Below are positions 1 to 9,058 of a DNA stretch of 50,808 nucleotides, in pieces. Every line of letters starts with the position of its first letter. Position 1 is the first letter of the stretch. Source of the stretch: CAZSNT01 sp964607765 (GTDB taxonomy: Bacteria > Verrucomicrobiota > Lentisphaeria > Oligosphaerales > JABHEG01); NCBI GenBank assembly GCA_964607765.1, contig CAZSNT010000060.1, positions 1 through 50,808 of the forward strand. Direction: 5' to 3'. The notes below the pieces were generated by a model. It was not told the origin of the DNA, made no database searches, and saw only the letters and a list, made by a program, of their open reading frames with translations. The position numbers were made by a program, and so were the translations under genes.

Positions 1-10
1 GACAAGGACA

Positions 11-54
11 CCCGGCTCGGGAGAGCCGGGCTACGGGGGTTGCCTCACGTAACT
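11..54. repeat. GC hairpin plus CTACGGGGG core element, copy 1
   Basis: An 8-bp perfect inverted repeat CCCGGCTC/GAGCCGGG (11-18 and 23-30, 4-nt loop) runs into the 15-mer GCCGGGCTACGGGGG (25-39). The same 15-mer recurs at 37949-37963, followed in both copies by a similar TGCC...CGTA.CT tail. It is intergenic, so it looks like a dispersed REP-like element or a terminator belonging to a gene left of the window. Only two copies are visible here. Confidence 0.55.
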
Positions 55-138
55 GGTACCCAGTGCTGCCAGGCGACTTGGCGAACCACGACTTGGTACA
101 GTACATTTCTAATGAAGAGGCGTTGGAGCGATAGAGCG

Positions 139-870
139 ATGTACAGGCGCGAGATCACACACGATTCCTCTCTGGTGTCCTTCTCGGTGTTGTTCGAGGG
201 CGAGAATGCCGACCAAATCACCTTGGGCGCGGACTACTTCTCATCCGTTCTTCATCTTTTTGACGGGCTTCTCTTTCCCTGGACAAAGCTCGAGACCGGA
301 CAGTGCCCCTGCTGTCCGCTGACTGCCGAGGACTCGTACCACTGCCCCGCGGCGCTGTCCATTTCGTCGATTCTCAGCGAATTCGGCAGTCACAAGTCCA
401 CCGAGAAGGTCGTGGTGTCGGCCACGGACCGCGCAGGCCGCTGCATACGCTGGGGCGCCGATCTGCAGAGCGCCCTGCATCCTCTGGCCCGCTTTGCCCT
501 GTTCAGCAGCGGCTGCCCGGTCACAGAGCGACTGCGTCTTGTGGTGGATGATCTGCCGCCGTTGGCGACCAAGGACGAGATGCTGACACACGTGATGCTC
601 AGGCTGCGCATCCTGCAGATGCGGGAGGGGGAGCGCGCACACGCCACGTTGGATCAGGCCCTGGCCGATCTGCACGTTGTGGCTTCTGCGCTGTGCCAGC
701 GGATACGATCCGGGCTGAAGGGCGACGCGGTCGTCAACGCTGTGATTATGCTCGACGTCGTGGCATCTTTGCTGGAGTTCAATCTGCAAAGCTTCGAACG
801 GACCCTCGGCCAGAAGATCGAGAACATGTCTCAGATGCTCTGCGACGGCGCGGCAGACAGCGACGCTTAA
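139..870 (+). CDS. Conserved-looking protein of unknown function with a Cys cluster
   Basis: A 243-aa soluble protein with no signal peptide or membrane segment. The start at 139 is chosen because earlier in-frame starts (TTG at 40, ATG at 112) would put low-complexity sequence at the N-terminus and overlap the repeat; a GGAG-like site lies about ten bases upstream. The N-terminal third ends in a cysteine cluster with Cys at about residues 56, 58, 59 and 69 (CPCCPL then HCPA), which could bind a metal. The rest is predicted helical with hydrophobic heptads. A weak promoter-like pair, TTGGCG (78-83) and TACATT (102-107), has an 18-bp spacer. It converges on the kinase gene to its right. I cannot assign a function; it resembles small conserved DUF proteins that carry a CPL...CP signature. 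Confidence 0.7.
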   Translation: MYRREITHDSSLVSFSVLFEGENADQITLGADYFSSVLHLFDGLLFPWTKLETGQCPCCPLTAEDSYHCPAALSISSILSEFGSHKSTEKVVVSATDRAGRCIRWGADLQSALHPLARFALFSSGCPVTERLRLVVDDLPPLATKDEMLTHVMLRLRILQMREGERAHATLDQALADLHVVASALCQRIRSGLKGDAVVNAVIMLDVVASLLEFNLQSFERTLGQKIENMSQMLCDGAADSDA

Positions 871-976
871 CCCCGGAATGGCGTCGAGACGAGGGCGAGG
901 GTTGGGGAGAACCCAGCGCGGGCAGTTACCAGCCCCATTCTCCACGGACGCAGAGCCGGCCGGAGCGGCCTCACGC

Positions 977-2206
977 CTACCCCAACTCAGTCGGCAGGAA
1001 AGCGGTCAGGTGCGCGATCACATCCTCGACTGAAGGCCGATCCCCCTTCGCTTCGGACAGCATGCCGTTGATGAGCTCGGCGAACCCCGGACTGATGTTC
1101 GGGTTGAGTTCGTCGACAGGCGTCGGTTGGTGACCGTGCCGGAGTCTGAGCACCTCGTCACAGGTGTCGCCGGGGTAGGGCGGCGCGCCGGTCGCACCGA
1201 AATACAGCGAGCCGCCGAGACAATAGACGTCGCTGGCGACATCGACGACACCATCCAACTCCATCGATTCGGGGGCCGAGTAGGCCGGGGTGGTGATGAT
1301 CTCGTCCGCTCCCATCACGGCGGCGTCGGACAACGTCCGGGTCAACCCGAAATCAAGCAGCTTGACCTCGCCGTCATCGCTGAGCATGACATTGCCCGGC
1401 TTGATGTCGCCGTGGACCATCTGGCGTTCCTGGAAGTGCCGCAATGCGCGCGCTATTTCGTAGCCCACCACCGACAGATCAGGTTCCTCGAGTACGCCGT
1501 TGTTCGTCACAAATTCCTTCAGCGAATTGCCCTTGACATACTCCATCACCAGGTAGTAGAACGTACCCGACTGTCCGAAGCCAAGGAACTTCACGATGGT
1601 GGGGAAATCCAGCTTCGACATCTCGTAGGCTTCCCGCAGCACGTTGGACATGACCCGTGCAGTAGCGCTCTTCCGGCCGGGCGACTGGAAGACCTTCAGT
1701 GCAACATCGGCGCCCTCGCTCATGTCCCGGGCCAGGTAGACGCGCCCGAAGCCGCCCGTTCCGATGCGTTTCTCGATTCGGAACCGATCCGCGAACCGTG
1801 CCCCGGGCTGGAACCCCACGTCAGGGTCGCGGCGGCCCGCATACTTGGTCAGCACCACGGCGATCTTGGCAAGCAGTTCGGCAGCGTTGAACGGCTTGAG
1901 GATGTAATCGTCCGCGCCCTCGCCCAGGAACTCCATGATCGTGCCCTGCACGTCCACTCCCGAGACCATGACCACAGGCACGTCGAAGCCGCCGGGCCGT
2001 TCCCGCAACTCGCGGAATGTCTCCAGGCCGGACTTGCCGGGCATCTGCACGTCGAGCAGGATCACGTCCGGCGCACCACTGTCATAGGCCGCGATGGCGG
2101 CATCCCCATCTTCACAGGTGCGCACCTCGTATCCCTCCACGGACAGCATGCGGCGGTACACGCGGAGAATCTGAGGATCATCATCTACACAGAGGACTTG
2201 CGGCAT
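977..2206 (-). CDS. Response-regulator receiver fused to Ser/Thr protein kinase
   Basis: A 409-aa cytoplasmic signalling protein. Residues 1-120 are a CheY-like receiver: acidic pocket VDDD near 7-10, phospho-acceptor Asp52 in LLDVQMPG, and Lys104 in ILKPF. Residues 140-405 are a Hanks-type kinase: glycine loop GTGGFG at 149-154, VALK lysine 171, catalytic loop HGDIKPGN with Asp267 and Asn272, DFG at 285, then SAPES. The HRD arginine is Gly, so this is a non-RD kinase, usually meaning no activation-loop phosphorylation requirement. The start at 2206 has the ribosome site AAAGG seven bases upstream. A GTG at 2257 in the same frame lies inside the promoter and is rejected. Output of a histidine kinase probably gates the kinase domain. 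It follows the MoxR/Bat operon but has its own promoter. Confidence 0.93.
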   Translation of the reverse strand: MPQVLCVDDDPQILRVYRRMLSVEGYEVRTCEDGDAAIAAYDSGAPDVILLDVQMPGKSGLETFRELRERPGGFDVPVVMVSGVDVQGTIMEFLGEGADDYILKPFNAAELLAKIAVVLTKYAGRRDPDVGFQPGARFADRFRIEKRIGTGGFGRVYLARDMSEGADVALKVFQSPGRKSATARVMSNVLREAYEMSKLDFPTIVKFLGFGQSGTFYYLVMEYVKGNSLKEFVTNNGVLEEPDLSVVGYEIARALRHFQERQMVHGDIKPGNVMLSDDGEVKLLDFGLTRTLSDAAVMGADEIITTPAYSAPESMELDGVVDVASDVYCLGGSLYFGATGAPPYPGDTCDEVLRLRHGHQPTPVDELNPNISPGFAELINGMLSEAKGDRPSVEDVIAHLTAFLPTELG

Positions 2207-2236
2207 CGTGCGCCTTTCATCGCAGACAAACAGTGA

Positions 2237-2264
2237 ATAATAGTCCGGGCGTTGCACTTGTCAA
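2237..2264 (-). promoter_or_regulatory. Sigma70-type promoter for the receiver-kinase gene
   Basis: On the minus strand TTGACA (2259-2264) is followed by a 16-bp spacer and TATTAT (2237-2242). Predicted transcription start is near 2230, giving a leader of about 24 nt that contains the AAAGG ribosome site. This separates the kinase gene from the operon upstream of it. Confidence 0.75.
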
Positions 2265-2374
2265 CGCTCACGGCTGGCGGCTGACCGCAGATATCCGGAT
2301 AAGAACGGGCCGCGAATCGACCAGCCGGAGCGCAGATTGCAAAGCCACGGATGCCTGGCGGGGCCGCTGCCGGG

Positions 2375-3460
2375 TCACTCCTGGTAGATCGGCAGGAACT
2401 GGTAGCGCACGGCCAGACAGATGATGGCGAACGACGTCGAATAAACGCCTCCGTCGTGCCCGCCGTTGTTGGCAAACTCGCCGCTGTCCCGCTGCAGCCG
2501 CACCAGAACCCGTTCGAGCTTCGGGAGAAATGCGCTGCGATGCCTGTCCCCCATCATGTTCGCCGCCGTGGCCAGATAGTACGACTGGTAGAAGAACCAG
2601 CGTCCGGAAGACGGGTTTACGTTGAGGAGGATATCCGCCGATTCCCGGATCATCTTCCGGTCGTTCTCATCATCGTCTGCCCCAAGCGACAGCATGCAGA
2701 CAACGCCGGCTGTCTTCATGGCCGGCGAGTCGCGGCTGCCCGGTTGGTAGCAGAAGCCACGGACCTGATCGCGGTAACAACGCCGCACGTAGGACAATGC
2801 GCTCGATATGGCCTGCTCCGGAACAGGCAGCCCGCAGTTCTGAGCGGCCCGCAAGGCGAGAATCTGCCACGCGGTAACCGACAGATCCGCATCATGGCTG
2901 TCCGGGTTGTAGCGCCATCCCCCGGAATGGGTGTTGCGGCCGACAACCTGCGCTTTCCCGATCACTTCCAGCGCGGGCCCGAGCGCCTTGCGGATCTGCT
3001 GGTTATCACTGAGCGTGTCCATCATCCCGTACGCCTCGGCAAGGGCAAGCGCGCAAATCCCATGCCCGTACATGCGCCCGCCATCCCCGCCAAGGTAGGC
3101 GTGGTCCTGTGCCTTCCCAGCCAGATAGAGAATGCCGCGGCGCAGATTGCTGCCGTATTCCGAACGGCCGGGGAAATGTCCGGCCGCCATCAGCGCAATG
3201 CACGCCAAGCCCGTGTAGGCATTCCGGTGTCGCCCCTCAAACCACCCCTCTGTCGGGTCCTGCCTGGTCACAAGCCAGGCGATCCCTTTGTCGATCGCGT
3301 CGTCGATGAAGTCCCGCTGCTCTATCCGAGCAAGATGATCCTCATCCGTGATCCGCTCCGCAGACGCCGGCGCGCACGGCACAGCGCACGCAGCAACCAG
3401 GAGCAGCAGGGCGAACGGCACGGCAAGAGGGGCGTGGCTTCTCGGCGATGACGCGGTCAT
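2375..3460 (-). CDS. Secreted prenyltransferase/squalene-cyclase-fold repeat protein
   Basis: A 361-aa protein with a clear Sec signal peptide (hydrophobic core about 12-28, cleavage near ASA-E at 34). The mature part is built of alpha-alpha barrel repeats of the prenyltransferase/squalene oxidase type: GIAWLVTRQ...GWF, GILYLAGKA, GGWRYNP...DADLSVTAWQ, ALSYVRR. The DXDD acid motif of squalene-hopene cyclases is absent (DADLS instead), so terpene cyclisation is unlikely; a binding or scaffold role outside the cytoplasm is inferred. The gene begins 10 bases after the giant DUF4175-like gene stop and has a GAGGA site six bases before its ATG, so it is the last gene of the MoxR-Bat operon. Proteins of this fold are commonly seen beside such operons in planctomycete-like genomes. 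Confidence 0.85.
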   Translation of the reverse strand: MTASSPRSHAPLAVPFALLLLVAACAVPCAPASAERITDEDHLARIEQRDFIDDAIDKGIAWLVTRQDPTEGWFEGRHRNAYTGLACIALMAAGHFPGRSEYGSNLRRGILYLAGKAQDHAYLGGDGGRMYGHGICALALAEAYGMMDTLSDNQQIRKALGPALEVIGKAQVVGRNTHSGGWRYNPDSHDADLSVTAWQILALRAAQNCGLPVPEQAISSALSYVRRCYRDQVRGFCYQPGSRDSPAMKTAGVVCMLSLGADDDENDRKMIRESADILLNVNPSSGRWFFYQSYYLATAANMMGDRHRSAFLPKLERVLVRLQRDSGEFANNGGHDGGVYSTSFAIICLAVRYQFLPIYQE

Positions 3461-3469
3461 GGGGTGTCC

Positions 3470-6400
3470 TCAGTCCTTTCCGGGGCGCTGCAAGTTGTCC
3501 TGCTGCCGCCTGGCAACGCTCTCCAGATACCGGGCATTGGCCTGCCGGTAATACGCATCGTACTGGATCTTCCGTCCCTTCGTGGAGCTGCCTGCCAAGC
3601 TGTTGTTGACCCCCTGCCACGCATTGCCCTTGCCAAGTCCGCCCCCTGCCGGAGCGGACGCCGGCGTGAAACGACCGGTCCACGCGCCCTGCCGTGGTTC
3701 CCCGCCCCCCAGCGCGCTGTCCAGAGCCTGAGCGGTTGCACTTGCCGCCTCAGCGGCCGCTTGCGACAGTTGCCGCGCCGCGCTTTCCAATGCAGTCGTA
3801 CTGCCCGCGGTCGCCTGACCGGTCTGCAACTGCGCCTGTGCATCCTGAAGGCTCCCAACCGCGGCAGCCACATTCGCGCCTGCCCCCGACGCCGCTCCTT
3901 GCTGTTGCGGCATCCCCGCAGCGGCAGGCGAACCGGGCTCACCAGAAGCCGGCGTCTCGCCGGCCGCGCCTGCCGCGGACATCTGCTGTCCTGCCTCACC
4001 GGGCTGACCGGGTGACGGCAGCCCAGCAGCAGGCGGGCCAGGCTCACCAGAAGCCGGCGTCTCGCCGGCCGCGGACATCTGCTGTCCTGCCTCACCGGGC
4101 TGACCGGGTGACGGCAGCCCGGCAGCGGCGGGCGAACCAGGCTCACCAGAAGCCGGCGGCGCGCCGGCCGCGCCGCTGGCCGGCGGCGGCTGTCCTGCCT
4201 CACCGGGCTGGCCGGCCAACGCCCTCTCGAAGGCGTCAGCTGCCTCGGCAGCTTCCACACCGCCCTGCCCCGCTTCACGAACCGCTTGCTCTGCCGCAGC
4301 AGGCCGGTTGCTTGCAGCCTGTGCTGCAGCACGCTCCATGGCAGCCAGGCTCTGTCCTGCTTCCGCAGCCGTTGCCTGCGCGGCGGCGCGCTCCTCAGTT
4401 CCTGGCTCGGCCGCGGCCGCCGCGGCGCGCGCATCGGCCTGCTGCTCAGCCAGCTCATCGGTACGCACAGCCATCGACTCCCCCGCGTCCTGCAGGACTC
4501 CAGCTACCGCCTCACGAGCGTCCCGCAACGCTTCTGCCGCCGATTCCCGGGCAGTTTCTGCGAGCGCTTGCGCACGCTCCAACTCCGGCATGATCTCACT
4601 GCCTGCAGCTCCCGCTTCCTGTGCCCGTGCCGCAGCTTCTTCCAGATTCCCCGCCATGACTTCTCGTGCTGCTTCCGCCATGGCAGATGCAGCCGGGCTC
4701 TCCGCGGCCAGGGCTTGCATGGCCCGGTCGAGCGCCTCGCGCGCCGCCTCACGAGATGCGGCCTCTGCCGCACGCAGCGCTTCCGTCGCTTCCTGTCCGA
4801 CGGACGTCTGCGCTAATTCGTCAAGAGCGCGGCCGAACTGGTTCTGTTCCGCCAGCGCGGCAGCGCGTTCCATCGGCGCAACGTCCCCGCCCTGACTGTC
4901 TGCAGCCATTCCCAACTGCTCAGCCAGCCCGGCCTCGGGCCGATTCGGCGCAACCGCCTGACGAGCCAGATCCCGGGCCGCCTCGGCATCGCCGTCCCGG
5001 GCCGCCTCCAGTGCCCGCTCCAACATCGGCCGCCGTTCCTGCCCGGCCATCTGCAACCCCTGCTCCAATGCGGCCATCCCAGCCTGCATAGGCGACTGAG
5101 AGTCCGCCCCCTCCTCCGCGGCTGCCGCACGCACGTTCTCCCGAAACGCATCCAGGTTGCGTTCTGCGGCCTCGAACGCCTGCAGCTCAGCATTCCGCTG
5201 CAGATGCTGCAACGCTTCCGCCGCAGCCTGTGCAGCAGGCGCCCCGGCTGCCGCCAACTCACGCTCGAGCGGAGCGGCCGTCCGTTGCACGGTCTGCTGC
5301 TGGGCCTCGACAACATCCTCCAGCCGTTCCATGGCCTGTGCCTGACGACCAGCCTGGTCCGGCGCGGCAGCGTCGGCGCCGTGCGCACGTGCGTCTGCCT
5401 GACGCTGCGCCGCACCCGCCCGCATCAGCGCGTTCTGCAACTGCTCCGCCGTGTCACCAGCCCGGGCAAGCAGCTCCGAGGACAACGGCGCGGCAGCGGT
5501 TGGCGAGGATGCGGGTGGCGGCGCGGCGGCCGGGGGCGGGCTTGCCGGCGTTGCTGCGAACTCCGCAAGATCCTCAGACACAACCCCCGCCTGATCACCC
5601 AGCTGTCGCGCCTGCTCCGCCGCCTGCCTGTTCTCCAGGCGCGCTGACTCGTCCGCCATCGCGTCGATCTCGTCCGCCGCCTGCCGCAGTCGCCCCAGCT
5701 CGTCCAACCCACGCTGCGCCTCCGCGGGGATCTGCTCACCGGCTTCCGTCATAATCGCATCGTGCACCTGTTCCGCTTGTGCCAACGCGATCTGCCGATC
5801 CTCGGCCGCTTCATGCTGCTCGAGTTGCTCCGCAGCACGCTCGAGGCGGGTTGCCGCCGCCTCGACGGCCTGTTGTGCGCGTTGAGCTGCCTGATCGGGC
5901 GCTGCCGGTGCGGCAGCGTCACTCGCCGGCGACGTGTCAGTTGCCGATGCAAGCTGTTCGAGTCCCTGTCGCCCCTCATTCATCTCGCGTGCGTTGATGT
6001 CCCGCAACAGGCCGGACAAAGCCGCCTTCTCTGCTGCAGCCGGCATGTCGCCGCCCTCATCGACCACTTCACGCCCCGCGTCTGCACTCAAACGCTCGGC
6101 CACGTCGCCCACGTCACCGGCAGCGTTCGCCAATCGGTCCTGCAATTGGCTGACCGGTTGCCGTTCAGTCGCGGGCTGCGCCAGTTGCGCTGCGATGTCC
6201 GCCACCTCCTGCTGCGCCTCGCGGATACGCTGTGATTCCGGTACGGCCATGCGCTCAATGTGATCCCGGGCCAGCTCGGCCCGGTCGTTCTGGCGCGCCA
6301 CAAGTTCATCTGCACGGCGTTCCGCTTCCGCCAAAGCCCGTTCGGCCCGACTCAGCTCTCGCCGCGTGCCCGTTGGATCCTCGCGCGCAGCCATCTGCTC

Positions 6401-9055
6401 AGCCGCCGCGGCCTGGCTCTCGGCACGTTCCAGTTGCTGCTCGATCGGCCGCAACTCGGCTTCGCTGACCTCGAGCGCTGCGACGCGCGCCTGGGACAGC
6501 GCCTCTTCAGTCTCCTGTCTGACGTCCGCCAGTTCGGGGTCGGGCACGGTCGTTTCGCGCTGCATCTGCCCCAACACACGCTCCGCCTCAGCCCGGGCTT
6601 CTCTGATCTCCTTCTGCATCTCCTCCAGAGCCCTGTCCCGCTCCAATTCCGCCATTGCCTCGGCAATCTCCCTCAGCGCCTGCTCGTCGGCGTCAGCCGC
6701 GGCACGCTTGAGAGCGTCGGCCAGGGCCAGGTCGTCAGCCTTCTCGGTCGGGTCATCCGTAGCCCGGGCCGCCTCGCGCAGATCCGCAGCCAAGTCCCTG
6801 GCTTTCTCCAACGCTTCTGGGCGCTTCTCCGCATCCGCAGCGTCAGCAGCCAACTCCTCGACCGCTTTGTGCAACGGCACAAGTCTCTTGCGGATCGCTC
6901 GTGCCAGACGGTCGAGATCGCTGAAATCTGCAGCCAGCTCTCTGGCCTCGCGTGCCAGGCGGTCGAGGATACTGACCAGTCCCCGCTGCGTGGCCAGTGC
7001 ATCCCCGCGCTCGAGCAATTCCTCCAGGGAGTAGACGCGGCGCGACTCGATCCCTGCGGCCAGCTTCAGACACCGCCGCGCCATGCGCATGACTCGTTCT
7101 GCACGCAGCGAATCCTCGAGTTCCCTGACACGATCCAGCTGGAGCCTCAGCAGGGGAGTCTCGATGGCAGCCACCTGCTGCCGCGCCTTCTGCTGCAGCA
7201 AGACGGTCATCTGTGCACAGAGCGCCACCATCTCCTCCACCCGTTCACTTGTCGCCTCGTCCGCAGTAACCACGGTCAGATCCGGAACGCTGAGGAGTCG
7301 CTCCTGGCGGACGTAGCGCTTGACCAGTTCGCTGTACAGCGGGCTGTTCGGGAAGAAGCCCGAGGTCTTGAGGTCGGCTGCCGCACGCTGTGCGCCGGTC
7401 AACTCGCGCTGCAGAACTGCCACATGCTCGCCGAGCAACCGTGCGGCGTGTGCGGCCTGCGCAAACGTCTGCTGAGAGCCGTGCGCTTCCCGCAGGTCGC
7501 GCGCAGAACGCAGTTGTGCACCAGACGCGCGCAAATGCGCGGCCAGCTGTTCCAGTGCGCCTTGGTACGCGCTCGCATGCCGGAGCGCTCTGCCGCCACC
7601 GATCACGATGCGGCGCGGCTCCGATGCACCCACATGACCGGTTGCGTCATGGGCCTTGACAACCAGCTCCACATCATCCCCCGGCTGCACCGCAAGCTCA
7701 CTCATGGGCAGCGTACGCGCTCGTGCCGCCACACCCAGCTCAATGCTGCGACCACGACCGTTTACGCGCGCCGCCAGAACTTGCGCCGTGATTCCGTAGT
7801 CGTCTCTGGCAGTCCACGCGAGCGCCGCCGCTTCATCCGTGTCAAGGTGCAGATCCGTCTCGGGTTGCGTGAACGTGACGGAAGGGGCGTCGTCCTCAAC
7901 CGCCACGATCGCGTAGGTCAGCGGCCGGAAGCTGTCCAAGCCCTGCCTGTCACGCAGACGCAGCGTGTACCGACCGGATGTCATGATCGGGAACGTCGCC
8001 GTCCCCGTCATGCCGTCCGCTGCCAGGACCGCAGACTGCTTCGCTCCGGGCAACTCCAAGACCATGTCGCTCAGCGGCTCGGTGGCCCGGGCGTCCAACG
8101 TCACGCGCGTGCCGCGCAGCGCCTGCAGGTCGCCCGACGTGGTCTCCACGCTCACCGACTCGAGGCCGCTGAAGGCCGGGAACTCGTAGGTCACTCGGAA
8201 CTGCTCCACATCGGGCCGGCGGTTGACTTGGATCGTGTACGTCTTCGACTTGACGTCCCCCACCTGCGCCCACAGCAGAAACCCGTCCCGCACGCTGTCG
8301 ATCGAGCGCACGAACATGCCGATGGCCTCATCGTAGGCCATGGGCAGCGTCTGCACGCGCTGATCCTGCATCACGAGCTCCGCCTCGTGGACGCGCGCAT
8401 CACTGACGTTCACGACAACGGCAACCGAGTCGCCTTCGCTGACCGTGCCGCCCCGGGGCGACACCAGTTCGACCACGAACGGACCGGCCGAGGCATCGCG
8501 AAACGACGGGAGTATCACACGCCCAATCCGGGCCGGAAGCCTGAGCGCCGGAATGCAGAATGCCGCAACAACAGCTGCCGCAATCATCAGCGCCGTGCGG
8601 AAGTGACGCCATCCCAGGGGGAACGCCACATCCGGTCTGATCTTCGCCAGGTCCACACTGGCATCCTTCAGTAGGCTCTCGATGAACTCCATCGACAGAC
8701 GCCGATCCTGGTTGCGCGCCAGCTCGACCGATGAGATCAGTTCCTCGTTCAACTCGGGGAACGCGTCCTCGACACGCCAGGCAACGCGCTCCGGCGAGAA
8801 CGGACGCAATGCGTCCCTCAGCCAGCCGCACCACGCGCTGCCAAGCACGATTGCGTAAGTGGCACCAGCCAACAGGTATCGAGCGTACAGCGGTGGGCCG
8901 CACAGCGCGTCCACAGCGCATGCCGCGAGCACCGTGACAGCGGCGATCACGAAACTGTGTGCAACCCCGGTCAACACGTAGACCAGGCGCCAACGCCCAT
9001 GCATCAGGCGCAAGCGTGCCACCAACTGTGAATCAGTCTGAGTTGACGACGCCAT
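3470..9055 (-). CDS. Giant DUF4175-like membrane protein with long coiled coil
   Basis: 1861 aa. The N-terminus (residues about 20-170) has three hydrophobic membrane segments, followed by roughly 300 residues of beta-rich, Ig-like sequence (VELVSPRGGTVSEGDSV and similar), matching the DUF4175 layout. From about residue 490 to 1650 it is an unbroken Ala/Glu/Gln/Arg-rich helical region of predicted coiled coil. The tail has three Gly/Pro/Ala-rich tandem repeats, then a basic end containing an aromatic segment (KIQYDAYYRQANARYLES). It starts 4 bases after the stop of the upstream vWA/PA14 gene, so translation is coupled. The protein is probably anchored in the inner membrane with the coiled coil in the periplasm, where it could span or brace the envelope. 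Family membership is by architecture and is inference for the coiled coil; DUF4175 itself has no established function. Confidence 0.85.
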   Translation of the reverse strand: MASSTQTDSQLVARLRLMHGRWRLVYVLTGVAHSFVIAAVTVLAACAVDALCGPPLYARYLLAGATYAIVLGSAWCGWLRDALRPFSPERVAWRVEDAFPELNEELISSVELARNQDRRLSMEFIESLLKDASVDLAKIRPDVAFPLGWRHFRTALMIAAAVVAAFCIPALRLPARIGRVILPSFRDASAGPFVVELVSPRGGTVSEGDSVAVVVNVSDARVHEAELVMQDQRVQTLPMAYDEAIGMFVRSIDSVRDGFLLWAQVGDVKSKTYTIQVNRRPDVEQFRVTYEFPAFSGLESVSVETTSGDLQALRGTRVTLDARATEPLSDMVLELPGAKQSAVLAADGMTGTATFPIMTSGRYTLRLRDRQGLDSFRPLTYAIVAVEDDAPSVTFTQPETDLHLDTDEAAALAWTARDDYGITAQVLAARVNGRGRSIELGVAARARTLPMSELAVQPGDDVELVVKAHDATGHVGASEPRRIVIGGGRALRHASAYQGALEQLAAHLRASGAQLRSARDLREAHGSQQTFAQAAHAARLLGEHVAVLQRELTGAQRAAADLKTSGFFPNSPLYSELVKRYVRQERLLSVPDLTVVTADEATSERVEEMVALCAQMTVLLQQKARQQVAAIETPLLRLQLDRVRELEDSLRAERVMRMARRCLKLAAGIESRRVYSLEELLERGDALATQRGLVSILDRLAREARELAADFSDLDRLARAIRKRLVPLHKAVEELAADAADAEKRPEALEKARDLAADLREAARATDDPTEKADDLALADALKRAAADADEQALREIAEAMAELERDRALEEMQKEIREARAEAERVLGQMQRETTVPDPELADVRQETEEALSQARVAALEVSEAELRPIEQQLERAESQAAAAEQMAAREDPTGTRRELSRAERALAEAERRADELVARQNDRAELARDHIERMAVPESQRIREAQQEVADIAAQLAQPATERQPVSQLQDRLANAAGDVGDVAERLSADAGREVVDEGGDMPAAAEKAALSGLLRDINAREMNEGRQGLEQLASATDTSPASDAAAPAAPDQAAQRAQQAVEAAATRLERAAEQLEQHEAAEDRQIALAQAEQVHDAIMTEAGEQIPAEAQRGLDELGRLRQAADEIDAMADESARLENRQAAEQARQLGDQAGVVSEDLAEFAATPASPPPAAAPPPASSPTAAAPLSSELLARAGDTAEQLQNALMRAGAAQRQADARAHGADAAAPDQAGRQAQAMERLEDVVEAQQQTVQRTAAPLERELAAAGAPAAQAAAEALQHLQRNAELQAFEAAERNLDAFRENVRAAAAEEGADSQSPMQAGMAALEQGLQMAGQERRPMLERALEAARDGDAEAARDLARQAVAPNRPEAGLAEQLGMAADSQGGDVAPMERAAALAEQNQFGRALDELAQTSVGQEATEALRAAEAASREAAREALDRAMQALAAESPAASAMAEAAREVMAGNLEEAAARAQEAGAAGSEIMPELERAQALAETARESAAEALRDAREAVAGVLQDAGESMAVRTDELAEQQADARAAAAAAEPGTEERAAAQATAAEAGQSLAAMERAAAQAASNRPAAAEQAVREAGQGGVEAAEAADAFERALAGQPGEAGQPPPASGAAGAPPASGEPGSPAAAGLPSPGQPGEAGQQMSAAGETPASGEPGPPAAGLPSPGQPGEAGQQMSAAGAAGETPASGEPGSPAAAGMPQQQGAASGAGANVAAAVGSLQDAQAQLQTGQATAGSTTALESAARQLSQAAAEAASATAQALDSALGGGEPRQGAWTGRFTPASAPAGGGLGKGNAWQGVNNSLAGSSTKGRKIQYDAYYRQANARYLESVARRQQDNLQRPGKD
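3939..4220 (-). repeat. In-frame tandem repeat, about 99-105 bp unit
   Basis: Three consecutive units start at 3939, 4044 and 4143, each opening with TCACCAGAAGCCGGCG on the plus strand. They encode the GQPGEAGQ / TPASGEPG Gly-Pro-Ala repeats near the C-terminus of the giant coiled-coil protein. All unit lengths are multiples of three, so copy number can change without a frameshift. Confidence 0.85.
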
Positions 9056-9058
9056 ACG

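Noticed and set aside
2375..3460. Squalene-hopene cyclase
   Set aside because: It is about half the length of a cyclase, secreted, and lacks the DXDD motif.
6260..8674. An 804-aa plus-strand frame opposite the giant coiled-coil gene
   Set aside because: Composition is that of the antisense of Ala/Glu-rich coding sequence; no domain or ribosome site.
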